A stretch of DNA of 64,000 bases from Erythrobacter ramosus (GCF_009828055.1 NZ_WTYB01000002.1:1116001-1180000), one strand, 5' to 3'. Shown: positions 1-9,293, counted from the stretch's first letter. Notes: generated from the letters alone by a model not told the origin. Program-made: numbers and translations.

Positions 1-3000
1 GCGGCAAATCCAATCTGCTCGAAGCGATCCGCTGGGTCATGGGGGAAACCTCGGCCAAGTCGATGCGCTCGGGCGGAATGGAGGATGTGATCTTCGCGGG
101 CACTTCGACCCGCCCCCCGCGCGATTTTGCCGAAGTGGTGCTGCACGCGCAGGATGATGGGGGTGAGGAACTGGTCGTCACCCGCCGGATCGAACGCGGG
201 GCGGGTAGCGCCTACCGGGTCAATGGCCGCGATGTGCGGGCCAAGGATGTCGCGCTGACCTTCGCCGATGCTGCCACTGGGGCGCATTCCCCTGCGCTCG
301 TCAGCCAAGGCAAAATCGCGCAGGTGATTGCCGCCAAGCCGACCGAACGCCGCGCGATGCTGGAAGAAGCCGCCGGGATCGCGGGCCTCCACGTCCGGCG
401 CAAGGATGCCGAGGGCAAACTTAGGGGAGCCGAGGCGAACCTCGCCCGCCTCGAAGACCTGATGGCCGGGCTGGACGCCCAGATCGCATCGCTGCGGCGG
501 CAGGCCAAGCAGGCTGAACGCTACACCGAACTCACTCACCGGATTCAGGCCGCCGAAGCCCGCCTGCTGTTCGCCCGTTGGCGCGAAGCAGCAGCCGCGG
601 CAAAGGCGGCGCGCGCTGCGGCCGAGAGCGCCAGCGCGCAGGTTGCTGAGGCGCAAGCCGCCGTGGAACTTGCACAGAAGGAGCAGTCGGCCGCGGCCCA
701 TGCCTTGGCCGAAGCGCGCGATGAACTGGCCGACCGCCGCGATGATGCCAGCGCGCATGGGCACCGCATGGCAGCGCTCGCCGAGAAACTAGAGGCCGCC
801 GAAACCCGCCTCGCCGATCTCGCCCGCCAGCAGCGGCGGTTGGAGGAAGACCGCGCCGATGCTGACCGGCTGACCTCGGCGGCGGTCGAGACGCTGGGGC
901 GGCTGACCGGTGAACTCGCCGCCAGCCGTGCCGCCGTGAGCGACGCCGAGGCTGCCCGTCCTGCCCTTGCCGACAAGGCCGAAGACCGCGAACGCGCGCA
1001 CCGCGCCGCCGAACTCGCGCTGGCGAAAGCCACCGCCGATCACGCCGGGGTCGAGGCCGAATGGCGCGTGGCCGAAGCGGCGGTGGAGCAGGCAGAGCAT
1101 CGCCTCGCCCGGATCGAGGGGGAAGCGGCGCGCATTGCCCGCGCCCGCGCTGAACTTGCGGCGAGCGGCGACCCGGAAGCCGACGTCATTGCCGCGCGCG
1201 AAGCTGCTGACGAGGCCGCCAGCGCGGTCGTCCGCCTGCGCACCCGGCTGACAGCCGATCAGGCGCGCAAGGGCGAATTGCAGGCGCAGCGCGATGACGC
1301 CGCCAGCGACCTCGCCTCCGCCCGCGCCGAACTCGCCGGGATTGAGCGCGAACACACCGCGCTGGCCCGTGACCGCGAAGCCCGCGCCAAGCGTGAAGCC
1401 GGACGGCAGGGCATGGCCACCGCGCTCGACCGTGTGAGTGTCGCGCCAGGCTATGAACGCGCGCTCGCCGCTGTGCTGGGCCGCGATGGCAAGTCGCCGC
1501 TGGGGGCGCCTGCCGCTGCGCAGGAAGGACGGTTCTGGACCGGAGCCGTCGCACCTGCACAGGTCACCGACAGCCTGCTCGCCCGCCTCACCCAATGCCC
1601 GCCCGAACTCGCCGCGCGCCTTGCACTGGTGCACTGCGTTGAGACCGATGATGGCCGGACGCTCGGCCCCGGCGAATGGCTCGTCACCCGCGCCGGGCAC
1701 CTGCGCCGCTGGGACGGCTTCGTCGCGCGCGGCGAAGGTGCTGCTGAGGCCGCGCAGCTCGAAGCCGCTAACCGCTTTGCCGAACTGGACGCCGCGCTCC
1801 CTCCGCTGCGCGAAGCGGCCGCCCGCGCCGAGGCCGAAGACAAGGCCGTGCGCGAAGAACTCAGCCAATTGCAGACCGCGCTGGTCGCGCAGGAACGCGG
1901 CATCGCCAGCGCGATCGAGACGGAACGCCACTCACTGCGCCGACTCGATCAGGCCGAAGCCGCCAAGGAACGCCTTGCTGCACGCCTCGCCGAACTGGCC
2001 GCCAGCGCCAGCGAGATCGAGACCCAGATTGCCGCCGCCAAGACCGATGTGACCGCCGCACGCGCGGCGCGCGAACGCCTGCCCGCCCGCGATGCCGAGC
2101 GCGCCGCGCTCGAAGCGGCGCAAGCCAAGAACGCCGCTGCCCGCGCTGCGGTGCAGGCCGCGCTCGCCGAACTCGCCGCGCAGGATCAGGCGCTGGCAGT
2201 AGCCCGCGAACGGCTCGCCGCGCAGGCCGCCGACCACGCCGGGTGGCAGGCGCGCTCCTCCGACGCCGAACGCCGCATGGCCGAGACCACCCGGCGCCTC
2301 GCCGAAATCGCCGAGGACCACGCCGTCCACGCAGCCAAGCCCGCCGCGCTGACCGCCGAAATCGAAGCGGGCGAAGAAGCACGCGCGCGGATCACCGCCG
2401 ATCTCGCCGCCGCCGAAGCCGTAATGCGCGAGGCCGAAGCCCGCCAGCGCGCCGCCGACATGGCGCTGGCCGCGCGGACCGAAACCCTCGCCCAAGCCCG
2501 CGAAAGCCGCGCCAGCCTCGCCGCGCGGGCCGAGAACGAGGAACTGCGCCGCGCGGAAATGGCGCGCATCTCGGGCGAGCGCTTCCAATGCCCGCCGCCT
2601 TTGCTGGGCGAACGTTTCGGCTTTGCAGAAGGCGATCTTGCCCCCGCTGCCGATGAATCCACCGAATTGGAAAAGCTGACGGCCGCGCGTGAACGAATCG
2701 GGCCGGTCAATCTGGTCGCCGCCGACGAACTCGCCCGGATCGAGACCGAGCATGGCACCAGCGCCGAGGAACAGGCCGAACTGGTCGAAGCCATCGCCCG
2801 GCTGCGGGGCTCGATCGGTAGCCTCAATCGCGAAGGCCGCGAACGGCTGCGCGCGGCTTTCGAAGAGGTCGACGGCCATTTCCGCGTGCTGTTCACCCGC
2901 CTGTTCGAAGGCGGCGCCGCGCATCTGGCGTTGATCGACAGCGACGATCCGCTGGAGGCTGGCCTCGAAATCTACGCCCAGCCGCCCGGCAAGCGCTTGC

Positions 3001-3320
3001 AATCGCTGTCCTTGCTTTCCGGGGGGGAGCAGGCGCTGACGGCCACGGCACTGATCTTCGCCTTGTTCCTCACCAACCCCGCGCCGATCTGCGTCCTCGA
3101 CGAAGTCGATGCGCCATTGGATGATGCCAATGTCGAACGCTTCTGCGACTTGCTCGATTCGATGGTGCGCGCCGCCACCACCCGCTACCTGATCGTCACC
3201 CACAACGCGGTGACGATGAGCCGGATGCACCGCCTGTTCGGGGTGACCATGGCGGAGAAGGGCGTGTCGCGCCTCGTCAGCGTGGATTTGGGAGAGGCTG
3301 CGCTGCTGGCGGCGGAGTAG
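1..3320 (+). CDS. smc: Chromosome segregation protein SMC (5' end missing)
   Basis: SMC is the long coiled-coil ATPase of the condensin-like complex that compacts and separates chromosomes with ScpA and ScpB. The window opens inside the Walker A loop (Gly-Lys-Ser at bases 3-11, then Asn-Leu-Leu-Glu-Ala), so only a short N-terminal piece is missing. Long Ala/Glu/Arg-rich coiled coils follow, a short hinge lies around bases 1430-1750, then the second coiled coil. The C-terminal head has the LSGGE signature at 3015-3029 and a Walker B Leu-Asp-Glu near 3093-3105. The gene ends two bases before the convergent merR-type gene. Identification is firm. Confidence 0.96.
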   Translation, partial: GKSNLLEAIRWVMGETSAKSMRSGGMEDVIFAGTSTRPPRDFAEVVLHAQDDGGEELVVTRRIERGAGSAYRVNGRDVRAKDVALTFADAATGAHSPALVSQGKIAQVIAAKPTERRAMLEEAAGIAGLHVRRKDAEGKLRGAEANLARLEDLMAGLDAQIASLRRQAKQAERYTELTHRIQAAEARLLFARWREAAAAAKAARAAAESASAQVAEAQAAVELAQKEQSAAAHALAEARDELADRRDDASAHGHRMAALAEKLEAAETRLADLARQQRRLEEDRADADRLTSAAVETLGRLTGELAASRAAVSDAEAARPALADKAEDRERAHRAAELALAKATADHAGVEAEWRVAEAAVEQAEHRLARIEGEAARIARARAELAASGDPEADVIAAREAADEAASAVVRLRTRLTADQARKGELQAQRDDAASDLASARAELAGIEREHTALARDREARAKREAGRQGMATALDRVSVAPGYERALAAVLGRDGKSPLGAPAAAQEGRFWTGAVAPAQVTDSLLARLTQCPPELAARLALVHCVETDDGRTLGPGEWLVTRAGHLRRWDGFVARGEGAAEAAQLEAANRFAELDAALPPLREAAARAEAEDKAVREELSQLQTALVAQERGIASAIETERHSLRRLDQAEAAKERLAARLAELAASASEIETQIAAAKTDVTAARAARERLPARDAERAALEAAQAKNAAARAAVQAALAELAAQDQALAVARERLAAQAADHAGWQARSSDAERRMAETTRRLAEIAEDHAVHAAKPAALTAEIEAGEEARARITADLAAAEAVMREAEARQRAADMALAARTETLAQARESRASLAARAENEELRRAEMARISGERFQCPPPLLGERFGFAEGDLAPAADESTELEKLTAARERIGPVNLVAADELARIETEHGTSAEEQAELVEAIARLRGSIGSLNREGRERLRAAFEEVDGHFRVLFTRLFEGGAAHLALIDSDDPLEAGLEIYAQPPGKRLQSLSLLSGGEQALTATALIFALFLTNPAPICVLDEVDAPLDDANVERFCDLLDSMVRAATTRYLIVTHNAVTMSRMHRLFGVTMAEKGVSRLVSVDLGEAALLAAE

Positions 3321-3322
3321 GC

Positions 3323-3754
3323 TCAAGCCCCGAGTGCGGCCGCCAACCGAGCGCGGATCGACTTCAATGCGGCGATGGTTTCAGCCATGTCGGGGCTTTC
3401 GGTCACCATCAACCTTACGCCGGGTGTGCCATCGGAATCGGCATCGGCGCGGCGATCACCGCTGCGGCGGTCATCTGTGCGGCGGTCGAGATCGGATTTG
3501 CCCGCCGACCGCAGCACCGCTTCGGCGCCCTTGAGGGTATAGCCTTCGCGGTTGACCAGCCGGTCGATCGTTTCGACCAGCGCGACATCAGTGGGGCGGT
3601 AATAGCGCCGCCCGCCGCTGCGTTTCAGCGGTTTGAGCAGCGGGAACTGTGCTTCCCAATAGCGGAGCACGTGAGGTTTGATGCCCAGCGCGTCGCTGAC
3701 TTCGCCGATGGTGCGCAGTGCGCTATCGTCCTTGCCGTCGTCGAAAGCTGTCAT
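3323..3754 (-). CDS. MerR-family transcriptional regulator
   Basis: A 143-residue regulator. An N-terminal winged helix-turn-helix (roughly residues 12-80) reads TIGEVSDALGIKPHVLRYWE, the classic MerR DNA-binding start, followed by a RRYYRPTD wing. The middle is low-complexity and rich in Asp and Arg, and a short helical C-terminus follows. There is no effector-binding cysteine cluster, so the signal is unknown. I placed the start at the ATG with GAGG four bases upstream rather than the TTG one codon earlier. It is the last gene of the rpmF-plsX-fabH-ihfA-merR block, a conserved alphaproteobacterial arrangement, 34 bases after ihfA, so it is probably co-transcribed. Confidence 0.88.
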   Translation of the reverse strand: MTAFDDGKDDSALRTIGEVSDALGIKPHVLRYWEAQFPLLKPLKRSGGRRYYRPTDVALVETIDRLVNREGYTLKGAEAVLRSAGKSDLDRRTDDRRSGDRRADADSDGTPGVRLMVTESPDMAETIAALKSIRARLAAALGA

Positions 3755-3788
3755 CAAACCTCACCTGTTCGCATGATTCCTTGGCTCG

Positions 3789-4088
3789 TTAGCCTTTGGA
3801 AATGCGTTCCTTGAGCAACTGGCTCGCGCGGAAAGTCATCACCCGGCGCGGCGTGATCGGCACTTCGACCCCGGTCTTAGGATTGCGGCCGATCCGTTCG
3901 TTCTTGTCACGCAGCACGAAGCTGCCAAAGCCTGAAATCTTGACGTTCTCGCCCCGCGAGAGCGCATCGCTCATCTTGTCGAGGATCGCTTCAACCATAT
4001 CGAGCGACTCAGCTCGGCTGAATCCCATCTTGCGATTGATGGTCTCCGCCAGATCGGCGCGAGTCAAAGTGCCAACGGACCGCATCAT
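3789..4088 (-). CDS. ihfA: Integration host factor subunit alpha
   Basis: A 99-residue HU/IHF DNA-bending protein that pairs with IhfB, bends DNA sharply and assists replication, recombination and transcription. Visible hallmarks are the [10 protein letters not shown] start, the GFGSF turn and the beta-arm region [14 protein letters not shown]. The open frame extends 34 codons further upstream, but a strong AAGGAG seven bases before the Met-Met pair and the family's usual length of about 100 residues fix the start at 4088. It lies downstream of fabH and upstream of the MerR gene. Confidence 0.95.
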   Translation of the reverse strand: MMRSVGTLTRADLAETINRKMGFSRAESLDMVEAILDKMSDALSRGENVKISGFGSFVLRDKNERIGRNPKTGVEVPITPRRVMTFRASQLLKERISKG

Positions 4089-4128
4089 GCGTATTCTCCT
4101 TCGCGGCGCGACCCGAAAGAAGACGTAA

Positions 4129-4156
4129 AGCTTACAAATTTCCTGCGGTTTTGCAA
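4129..4156 (-). promoter_or_regulatory. Possible sigma-70-like promoter for ihfA
   Basis: In the 139-base fabH-ihfA gap, the minus strand reads TTGCAA, a 16-base spacer, then TAAGCT, about 40 bases before the ihfA start. The -10 match is weak. The gap is wide compared with the overlapping plsX-fabH junction, which would suit an internal promoter. This rests on pattern only. Confidence 0.28.
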
Positions 4157-4227
4157 TGCGATGCCCCGCGTAATGTTGAGTTTTCAGCAATAGTGTTAGT
4201 GAACGGGACAGTGTGTGCCCGCGCGCG

Positions 4228-5202
4228 TCACATTCGGATCAGGCTTGCACCCCAGGTAAAGCCGCCGCCCATCGCTTCGAGCATCACCAGATCGCCCGCC
4301 TTGATCCGTCCATCCTTGCGCGCGACATCCAGCGCCAGCGGCACCGATGCGGCCGAGGTGTTGGCGTGGCGGTCAACCGTGATGACCACTTTGTCGGGCG
4401 AAATGCCGAGCTTTTTCGCGGTCGCATCAAGGATCCGGGCATTGGCCTGGTGCGGCACGACCCAGTCGATCGCGTCAACAGAAACACCCGCGTCCTCAAT
4501 CACTTCCCGTAGCACAGCGGCCAGGTTCACCACCGCGTGGCGGAACACTTCGGGGCCTCTCATGCGGACATGGCCCACGGTCTGCGTGGTCGAAGGCCCG
4601 CCATCAACATAGAGCAAGTCGTGCTGCGCGCCATCGGCATGGAGCCGGCTGCACAAGATCCCGGGCGCATCCTTGCCCGCGTTTTCGGCGCTGGGTGCTT
4701 CGAGCACCACGGCCCCTGCCCCGTCACCGAATAGCACGCAGGTGGTGCGATCTTCCCAATCGAGGATGCGGCTGAAAGTTTCCGCGCCGATCACCAGCGC
4801 GCGCTTGGCCATGCCGGTCTTGAGCAGCGAATCGGCAACGCTCAGCGCATAGAGAAAGCCCGAGCAGACGGCAGCGACATCGAAGGCGATCCCGCCATTG
4901 CAGCCCAGCGCGTCCTGCACCTTGGTGGCGGTGGCGGGGAAGGTGTTGTCGGGCGTCGCGGTGGCGAGCACGATCAGGTCGATGCTGCTGGCATCCACGC
5001 CCGCATCGGCCAGCGCCGCGTGAGCAGCGGCCGTCGCCAGCGTGGCGGTGGTCTCATCCGGTCCGGCAACATGGCGCTGGCGGATGCCGGTGCGCGCGGT
5101 AATCCATTCGTCCGAGGTGTCGACTCGCTCAGCAAGTTCGGCGTTGGTCACCACCCTGCGGGGCAGCGCCGAACCCGTTCCGAGTATCCGCGAACCATTC
5201 AC
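4228..5202 (-). CDS. fabH: Beta-ketoacyl-ACP synthase III
   Basis: FabH condenses acetyl-CoA with malonyl-ACP to start type II fatty acid synthesis in the cytosol. At 324 residues it has the usual family length. The catalytic triad is visible: Cys113 in AAVCSGF, His251 in PHQANARI and Asn281 in HANTSAAS. The closing Gly-rich [10 protein letters not shown] motif is typical. Its start codon overlaps the plsX stop by four bases, so it is translationally coupled in the plsX-fabH lipid-synthesis pair. Confidence 0.97.
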   Translation of the reverse strand: MNGSRILGTGSALPRRVVTNAELAERVDTSDEWITARTGIRQRHVAGPDETTATLATAAAHAALADAGVDASSIDLIVLATATPDNTFPATATKVQDALGCNGGIAFDVAAVCSGFLYALSVADSLLKTGMAKRALVIGAETFSRILDWEDRTTCVLFGDGAGAVVLEAPSAENAGKDAPGILCSRLHADGAQHDLLYVDGGPSTTQTVGHVRMRGPEVFRHAVVNLAAVLREVIEDAGVSVDAIDWVVPHQANARILDATAKKLGISPDKVVITVDRHANTSAASVPLALDVARKDGRIKAGDLVMLEAMGGGFTWGASLIRM

Positions 5203-6284
5203 GCAGGGGTCTCGCTGTCCTTGGACGAGGCGCCGCGCCCGTTCTTGCGCAGCGTTTCTTCGCCCAGTTGCGACAGGTCATGCGCGATCCGCTCGGTCAG
5301 CTTGTTCTCGAGCAGGCGCGCGGTCACCGCAACCGCATGGGCCACACCCTTGGCCGTCGCGCTGCCGTGGCTTTTGACCACCACGCCATTGAGTCCGAGG
5401 AACACCGCGCCATTATGGTTGTTGGGATCGAGGTGGTGCTTGAGCAGCTCGGTCGCCGGGCGCGAAACCAGAAAGCCGATCTTGGAGCGCAACGAGGACG
5501 TAAAGGCCTGACGCAGCAGATCGGTGACGAAGCGCGCCGAACCCTCAATCGCCTTGAGCGCGATATTGCCCGAGAAGCCGTCGGTCACGACCACATGGGT
5601 TTCACCGCGGTTGATCTTGTCGCTCTCGACAAAGCCGTCAAATTGCAGCGCCAGCGTCCCGCCCAGTGAAGCGGCGGTCAGCATCGCGGCGGCATCACGC
5701 AGTTCTTCGGTGCCCTTGATCTCTTCAGTGCCGATGTTGAGCAGCCGGACGACTGGCTTGTCGAAGCCGGTGACGATCCGCGAATAGGCCGCGCCCATCA
5801 CCGCATATTGCACGAGGTTGCGGGCGTCCGCTTCGGTGTTGGCGCCCAGGTCCAGCATCACCACGTCATGCGCCTGCAAGGTGGGCATGATCGCCGCGAG
5901 CGCCGGGCGATCGATCCCCGGCATGGTGCGCAGGGCGAGCTTGCTCATCGCCATCAGCGCGCCAGTATTGCCTGCGCTGACCGCAGCGCCGGCATCGCCG
6001 GTCTTCACCGCGTTGACGGCAAGGCCCATGCTGGTGGTCTTGGCCCGGCGAATCGCCTTGCTGGGCAGCTCGTCGCCGCCCACCACGTCATCGCAATGGA
6101 GGATTTCGGAGGCCGCCCGCAGGTTGGGATGGTTGTCCAGCGCCGCTTCGATCCGCTGGCCGTCACCCACCAGCAGGAAATTGAAGCTGTCATGATCGCG
6201 GCGGGCCAACGCCGCACCTTCGATCATCACGCGCACGCCTTCATCGCCCCCCATCGCATCGATAGCGATACGCGGGAGGCTCAT
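5199..6284 (-). CDS. plsX: Phosphate acyltransferase PlsX
   Basis: PlsX converts acyl-ACP to acyl-phosphate, the donor used by PlsY to begin phospholipid synthesis. It acts as a peripheral membrane enzyme. The 361-residue protein opens with IAIDAMGGD, the family signature, and carries the NTGALMA and [11 protein letters not shown] motifs. GGAG lies nine bases before the ATG. It sits between rpmF and fabH, the standard bacterial order, and overlaps fabH by four bases. A short C-terminal extension rich in Ser and Glu is unremarkable. Confidence 0.97.
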   Translation of the reverse strand: MSLPRIAIDAMGGDEGVRVMIEGAALARRDHDSFNFLLVGDGQRIEAALDNHPNLRAASEILHCDDVVGGDELPSKAIRRAKTTSMGLAVNAVKTGDAGAAVSAGNTGALMAMSKLALRTMPGIDRPALAAIMPTLQAHDVVMLDLGANTEADARNLVQYAVMGAAYSRIVTGFDKPVVRLLNIGTEEIKGTEELRDAAAMLTAASLGGTLALQFDGFVESDKINRGETHVVVTDGFSGNIALKAIEGSARFVTDLLRQAFTSSLRSKIGFLVSRPATELLKHHLDPNNHNGAVFLGLNGVVVKSHGSATAKGVAHAVAVTARLLENKLTERIAHDLSQLGEETLRKNGRGASSKDSETPA

Positions 6285-6322
6285 GATGCGTTACTCCGGT
6301 CTATGGTTCGGGCCACCGGCAA

Positions 6323-6499
6323 TCAGCCGACGGCGACGACCTGACGCCCGTTGTAGTGGCCGCAGTGGCCGCAGATGTTGTGCGGACGCTTCAGCTCACC
6401 GCAGTTGCCGCATTCATGGAATGCTTCAACCTTGAGTGCGTCGTGCGAACGACGCATGCCGCGACGGGAAGGCGATACTTTTCTCTTGGGGACAGCCAT
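6323..6499 (-). CDS. rpmF: 50S ribosomal protein L32
   Basis: A 58-residue ribosomal protein of the large subunit. The start [20 protein letters not shown] is the standard L32 N-terminus. A four-cysteine zinc ribbon is intact (Cys30, Cys33, Cys43, Cys46), so this is the zinc-dependent form. The gene lies 38 bases upstream of plsX and heads the fatty-acid block, as in most bacteria. A weak GAGG lies 12 bases before the start. Confidence 0.97.
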   Translation of the reverse strand: MAVPKRKVSPSRRGMRRSHDALKVEAFHECGNCGELKRPHNICGHCGHYNGRQVVAVG

Positions 6500-6723
6500 G
6501 GTGGCACCAATTCCTCAAATAATACGTGTGTTCGCGCCACCGGCGCCATGATTCTCGAAGGCCGCCCTTAGGGCAAGGAGGTCGCTCGCACAAGCATCAG
6601 CACGTGCGCGCATTCCTTGGCCAGCAGTGGCGGGAAGGCGCGCGCTATAGCGGAAAAATCGCACGTTGCAACCCGCGCTGGCGCGCCCTAGCACCGTCGT
6701 CACATAATCGAGGGGATCTCAAC

Positions 6724-7119
6724 ATGACCGTGCTACCCGTAACGCTCGCCGCCGCGGCGGCGGCCGCTGTGCTCAACATCTGGCTGGGGATTCGCATTGG
6801 CGCCCTTCGCACCGCGCTCCAGATCAGCGTCGGCGACGGCGGGAGCGAGGCGCTGCAGCGCCGGATGCGGGCGCAGTTGAACTATGTCGAGAACACCGGC
6901 TTCGTGCTGGTGCTGATCGCCGCCATCGAGCTGGCAGGTCGAGGCAGCTGGTGGCTGGCCTACGTCGCAGCAGCCTATTTCCTTGCCCGGATCGCGCATG
7001 GCTTCGGCATGGACGGCGGCAAGGCGCAGATTGGCCGGATGATCGGCACGCTGACGACCATGCTGGTGCAGCTTGGACTGGCGGTGGTCGCCGTGCTGGT
7101 GGCAGCGAGGGTGATCTAG
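6724..7119 (+). CDS. MAPEG-family membrane protein
   Basis: A 131-residue integral membrane protein with about four hydrophobic helices (near residues 3-22, 55-72, 76-93 and 108-128). The RRMRAQLNYVENTGF stretch before the second helix matches the MAPEG superfamily (glutathione/eicosanoid-type membrane enzymes), where Arg and Glu/Asn in this loop contact glutathione. The substrate is unknown in bacteria. The start follows an AGGGG-type site. An in-frame extension to 6526 exists, but its composition does not resemble protein. It converges on the MOSC gene with a four-base overlap of the 3' ends. Confidence 0.85.
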   Translation: MTVLPVTLAAAAAAAVLNIWLGIRIGALRTALQISVGDGGSEALQRRMRAQLNYVENTGFVLVLIAAIELAGRGSWWLAYVAAAYFLARIAHGFGMDGGKAQIGRMIGTLTTMLVQLGLAVVAVLVAARVI

Positions 7120-7658
7120 ACCCTCTCAAGCGGAAGAAACGGCGGCGCGGGCAGTTCCACTCTGATCGCGTCGCCAGCCTGCACCATCCCGCCCGCCAGC
7201 ACGATGCTCATGATACCGGACTTGCGGATCAGCGTGCCATCGGCCGCCTTGTCCAGCACGGCACTAAGCAGGCCGGGCTGAAAGGCCTCGATCTGGGCGC
7301 AGGGATTGCGCAGGCCTGTCACTTCCAACCGCACGCTCTCGCCGACCGCCAGCACCGTGCCGCGCGGAAGGGCGAGCAGATCGATCCCTTGCGTGGTGAT
7401 GTTCTCGCCCAGATCGGCGGGGGCGACGGAGAAGCCCTTTGCCGCAACTTCGTCGAACAATTCGGCGTGGATCAGGTGAACTTGCCTGAGGTTGGGCTGC
7501 GTGGGATCGGCCTTCACCCGCGAGCGGTGCTTGACCGTGATCCCCGCATGGGCATCGCCCACGACCCCGAGCCCTTCGAGGATGATGATCGCCTCCACCA
7601 CCTCCTTCGAGAAGCGGTGCGCGCCATTCCGCGCGACGGAGATCACTCGGCCTTCCAT
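7116..7658 (-). CDS. MOSC domain-containing protein
   Basis: A 180-residue stand-alone MOSC domain, the fold found at the C-terminus of molybdenum cofactor sulfurase and in YiiM/mARC proteins, where a conserved cysteine handles sulfur or the Mo cofactor. Here that residue is Cys120 in GLRNPCAQIE, preceded by the family motif GDAHAG and by ADLGENITTQG. The real substrate of stand-alone MOSC proteins is mostly unknown. The next gene downstream, nine bases beyond the shared gap on the same strand side, encodes a metallo-hydrolase; nothing ties it to a cofactor operon. Confidence 0.88.
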   Translation of the reverse strand: MEGRVISVARNGAHRFSKEVVEAIIILEGLGVVGDAHAGITVKHRSRVKADPTQPNLRQVHLIHAELFDEVAAKGFSVAPADLGENITTQGIDLLALPRGTVLAVGESVRLEVTGLRNPCAQIEAFQPGLLSAVLDKAADGTLIRKSGIMSIVLAGGMVQAGDAIRVELPAPPFLPLERV

Positions 7659-7666
7659 CCGCGGCC

Positions 7667-8338
7667 TCAGCTCAGTGCGTAGTCGCTCACAAACGCATTC
7701 GTTTTGCGCTCGCGGCCGAAGGTGCTCGTCGGGCCGTGGCCGGGGATGAACATCACGTCCTCTCCCAAAGGCCAGAGGCGCTGGGTGATCGAATCGATCA
7801 GGTCCTGATGGTTGCCGCGCGGGAAGTCGGTGCGCCCGATCGAGCCCTGAAACAGCACATCGCCGACAATCGCAAAGCGGCTGGGTTCGTGGAAGAACAC
7901 CACGTGGCCGGGGGTGTGGCCGGGGCAGTGAATGACGTCGAGCATCAATTCGCCCACCGTCACCGTATCGCCGTGATGGAGCCAGCGGGTCGGCGTGAAG
8001 CTCTTTGCGACCATCCCCCAGCGCGGGCCGTCATCGTCCAATTGGTCGATCCAGAAGCGGTCATCCTCGTGCGGGCCTTCGATGTCGAGGCCCAGCTCGT
8101 CCGCCAGCATCCCCGCCTGTCCGCAGTGGTCGAGATGCCCGTGGGTGACGAGAATCTTTTCGAGGATAACGCCCGCCTTGGCGACGCCCTCTTTCAGCTT
8201 GTCGAGATCCCCGCCCGGATCAACCAGCGCGCCTTTCATGGTCTTGGTGCACCAGATCAGCGAGCAGTTCTGCTGGAGCGGCGTCACCGGGATGATGGCG
8301 GCGCGCATGGGCGGGATTGGCTTCAGGGTGTCGGTCAT
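7667..8338 (-). CDS. Metallo-beta-lactamase-fold hydrolase (glyoxalase II-like)
   Basis: A 223-residue soluble enzyme with a complete binuclear metal site: His66, His68, Asp70 and His71 in THGHLDH, plus His141, Asp160 and His201. Its size and motif order match the short YcbL/glyoxalase II-like hydrolases, which split thioesters such as S-lactoylglutathione. The substrate is not proven by sequence. I chose the ATG at 8338; a longer frame begins 15 codons earlier and a second internal Met lies at residue 11. No clear ribosome binding site separates them. Confidence 0.86.
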   Translation of the reverse strand: MTDTLKPIPPMRAAIIPVTPLQQNCSLIWCTKTMKGALVDPGGDLDKLKEGVAKAGVILEKILVTHGHLDHCGQAGMLADELGLDIEGPHEDDRFWIDQLDDDGPRWGMVAKSFTPTRWLHHGDTVTVGELMLDVIHCPGHTPGHVVFFHEPSRFAIVGDVLFQGSIGRTDFPRGNHQDLIDSITQRLWPLGEDVMFIPGHGPTSTFGRERKTNAFVSDYALS

Positions 8339-8381
8339 GGCTGGGGAATGGCGAGAGCCAATACCAATTGCAAGACCCGCC

Positions 8382-8476
8382 ATGTCCCCCCGCCCCGGGC
8401 CCGACCCGGGGCCCCGCTACCTTCAGGGGCCGCAGAACAAGCGGGGCCCCGGATCAAGTCCGGGGCGGGGGGACAT
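8382..8476. repeat. Large palindromic repeat (GC-rich, REP-like)
   Basis: Two 37-base arms, 8382-8418 and 8440-8476, are near-perfect reverse complements around a 21-base loop. Each arm runs ATGTCCCCCCGCCCCGG to GGGGCCCCGCT. It fills the gap between the S24 repressor gene and the metallo-hydrolase gene. It could fold into a very stable hairpin and end transcription. Similar CCCGGGGC-type arms recur at 14701-14790 and 27304-27391. Confidence 0.9.
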
Positions 8477-8488
8477 TGGAGAACGACA

Positions 8489-9169
8489 TCACACCCGCCC
8501 CCCTTTCCACACAACCCGCCCGATAATCGTAACCTCATCCGCCGCCACCTCCACCGGCGGGTAGGCGAAGTTTTGCGAGAGCAGCACCACCCGGTCCGGC
8601 CCGGCGCTCGCCACGCGCTTCACCATCACCGCTTCGCCCAGCCGCACCACGTGGATGCCGTCGCGGAACGGGCGCGGGCTGCAATCGACGAGGATTTCGT
8701 CGCCGTCGTTGAGCAGCGGCTCCATCGAGTCCCCCTCGACCCGGATCGCGAATAGCTGCGCGCGGGCGAGGCCCTGTTCTTCCAGCCAGCGGCGGGAGAA
8801 GCGGAAGGTGTCGAACGCCGCCTCACCGCCCGCGACCCGGCCCGGCCCCGCTGACGCGCCGAGATCAAGCCGGGGCACCTCGCGCCAGTCGCCGGTCTCG
8901 CGCCGCCCAGGGGCTTTCACGTAGGAATTTTCCTGCGTCTCGCGCAATTCCACTTCCTCGATGCCGAGGAACCGGGCCAGCGTTGCGCGGTCCTGCTCCT
9001 CCAGCTTGCGCGGACTGCCTTTGCGAATAAATTGCTGAAGATAGCTAGGGTTGCGTCCGAGAAGTTCGGACAGCGCCGCCAAGCTCACCCCCCTCGCCTG
9101 CGACAATTCGAGCAGCCGCGCACGCGGACCAGTGATGGCATCACGGGTATTCTGGTGGGTTTCCTGCAT
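8489..9169 (-). CDS. XRE-type repressor with S24 (LexA/CI-like) peptidase domain
   Basis: A 226-residue protein with an N-terminal helix-turn-helix (about residues 15-75) and a C-terminal S24 peptidase domain. The catalytic pair is intact: Ser148 in EGDSMEP and Lys184 in VMVKRV. Proteins of this shape resemble phage CI repressors and HTH-S24 regulators that cleave themselves when RecA is activated. A Gly-Ala-rich linker (residues 103-118) contains Ala-Gly pairs that could be the cleavage site. There is no ribosome binding site; the start lies just after a good -10 box (see 9176-9212). It is divergent from two small unknown genes and is not LexA itself. Confidence 0.87.
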   Translation of the reverse strand: MQETHQNTRDAITGPRARLLELSQARGVSLAALSELLGRNPSYLQQFIRKGSPRKLEEQDRATLARFLGIEEVELRETQENSYVKAPGRRETGDWREVPRLDLGASAGPGRVAGGEAAFDTFRFSRRWLEEQGLARAQLFAIRVEGDSMEPLLNDGDEILVDCSPRPFRDGIHVVRLGEAVMVKRVASAGPDRVVLLSQNFAYPPVEVAADEVTIIGRVVWKGGRV

Positions 9170-9175
9170 AGGGAT

Positions 9176-9204
9176 ATCCTACACGAAGGATTTTTCCTAG
9201 ACAA
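9176..9204 (-). promoter_or_regulatory. Promoter of the S24 repressor gene, apparently leaderless
   Basis: On the minus strand TTGTCT (9199-9204), a 17-base spacer and TAGGAT (9176-9181) each match the sigma-70 hexamers at four of six positions. The ATG starts only six bases after the -10 box, so the transcript should begin at or next to the start codon. This fits the absence of a Shine-Dalgarno sequence. Lambda cI made from its maintenance promoter is the known parallel. Confidence 0.5.
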
Positions 9205-9212
9205 GTAGGAAA
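9193..9212. promoter_or_regulatory. Operator-like inverted repeat TTTCCTA-N6-TAGGAAA
   Basis: A perfect 7-base inverted repeat with a 6-base spacer overlaps the -35 box of the repressor promoter. A further TCCTAC (9177-9182) and AGGA/TCCT half-sites lie beside it, so the -10 box carries the same half-site. This is the layout expected for autorepression, and it lies in the divergent gap shared with the small genes on the plus strand. Confidence 0.6.
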
Positions 9213-9293
9213 TGGGATGGAACAAATAATGAACATCAGGCGAATCGCCCGGTGAATGCCAACCCAAACAGCACTTTAAAGGGACGCAAAACC

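Noticed and set aside
6515..6703. A 62-codon frame upstream of rpmF on the minus strand
   Set aside because: It has no ribosome binding site or recognisable motif and lies in what should be the rpmF leader.
8489..9169. The S24 protein as LexA
   Set aside because: The N-terminal domain is XRE/CI-like, not the LexA winged helix, and its own operator is unlike an SOS box.
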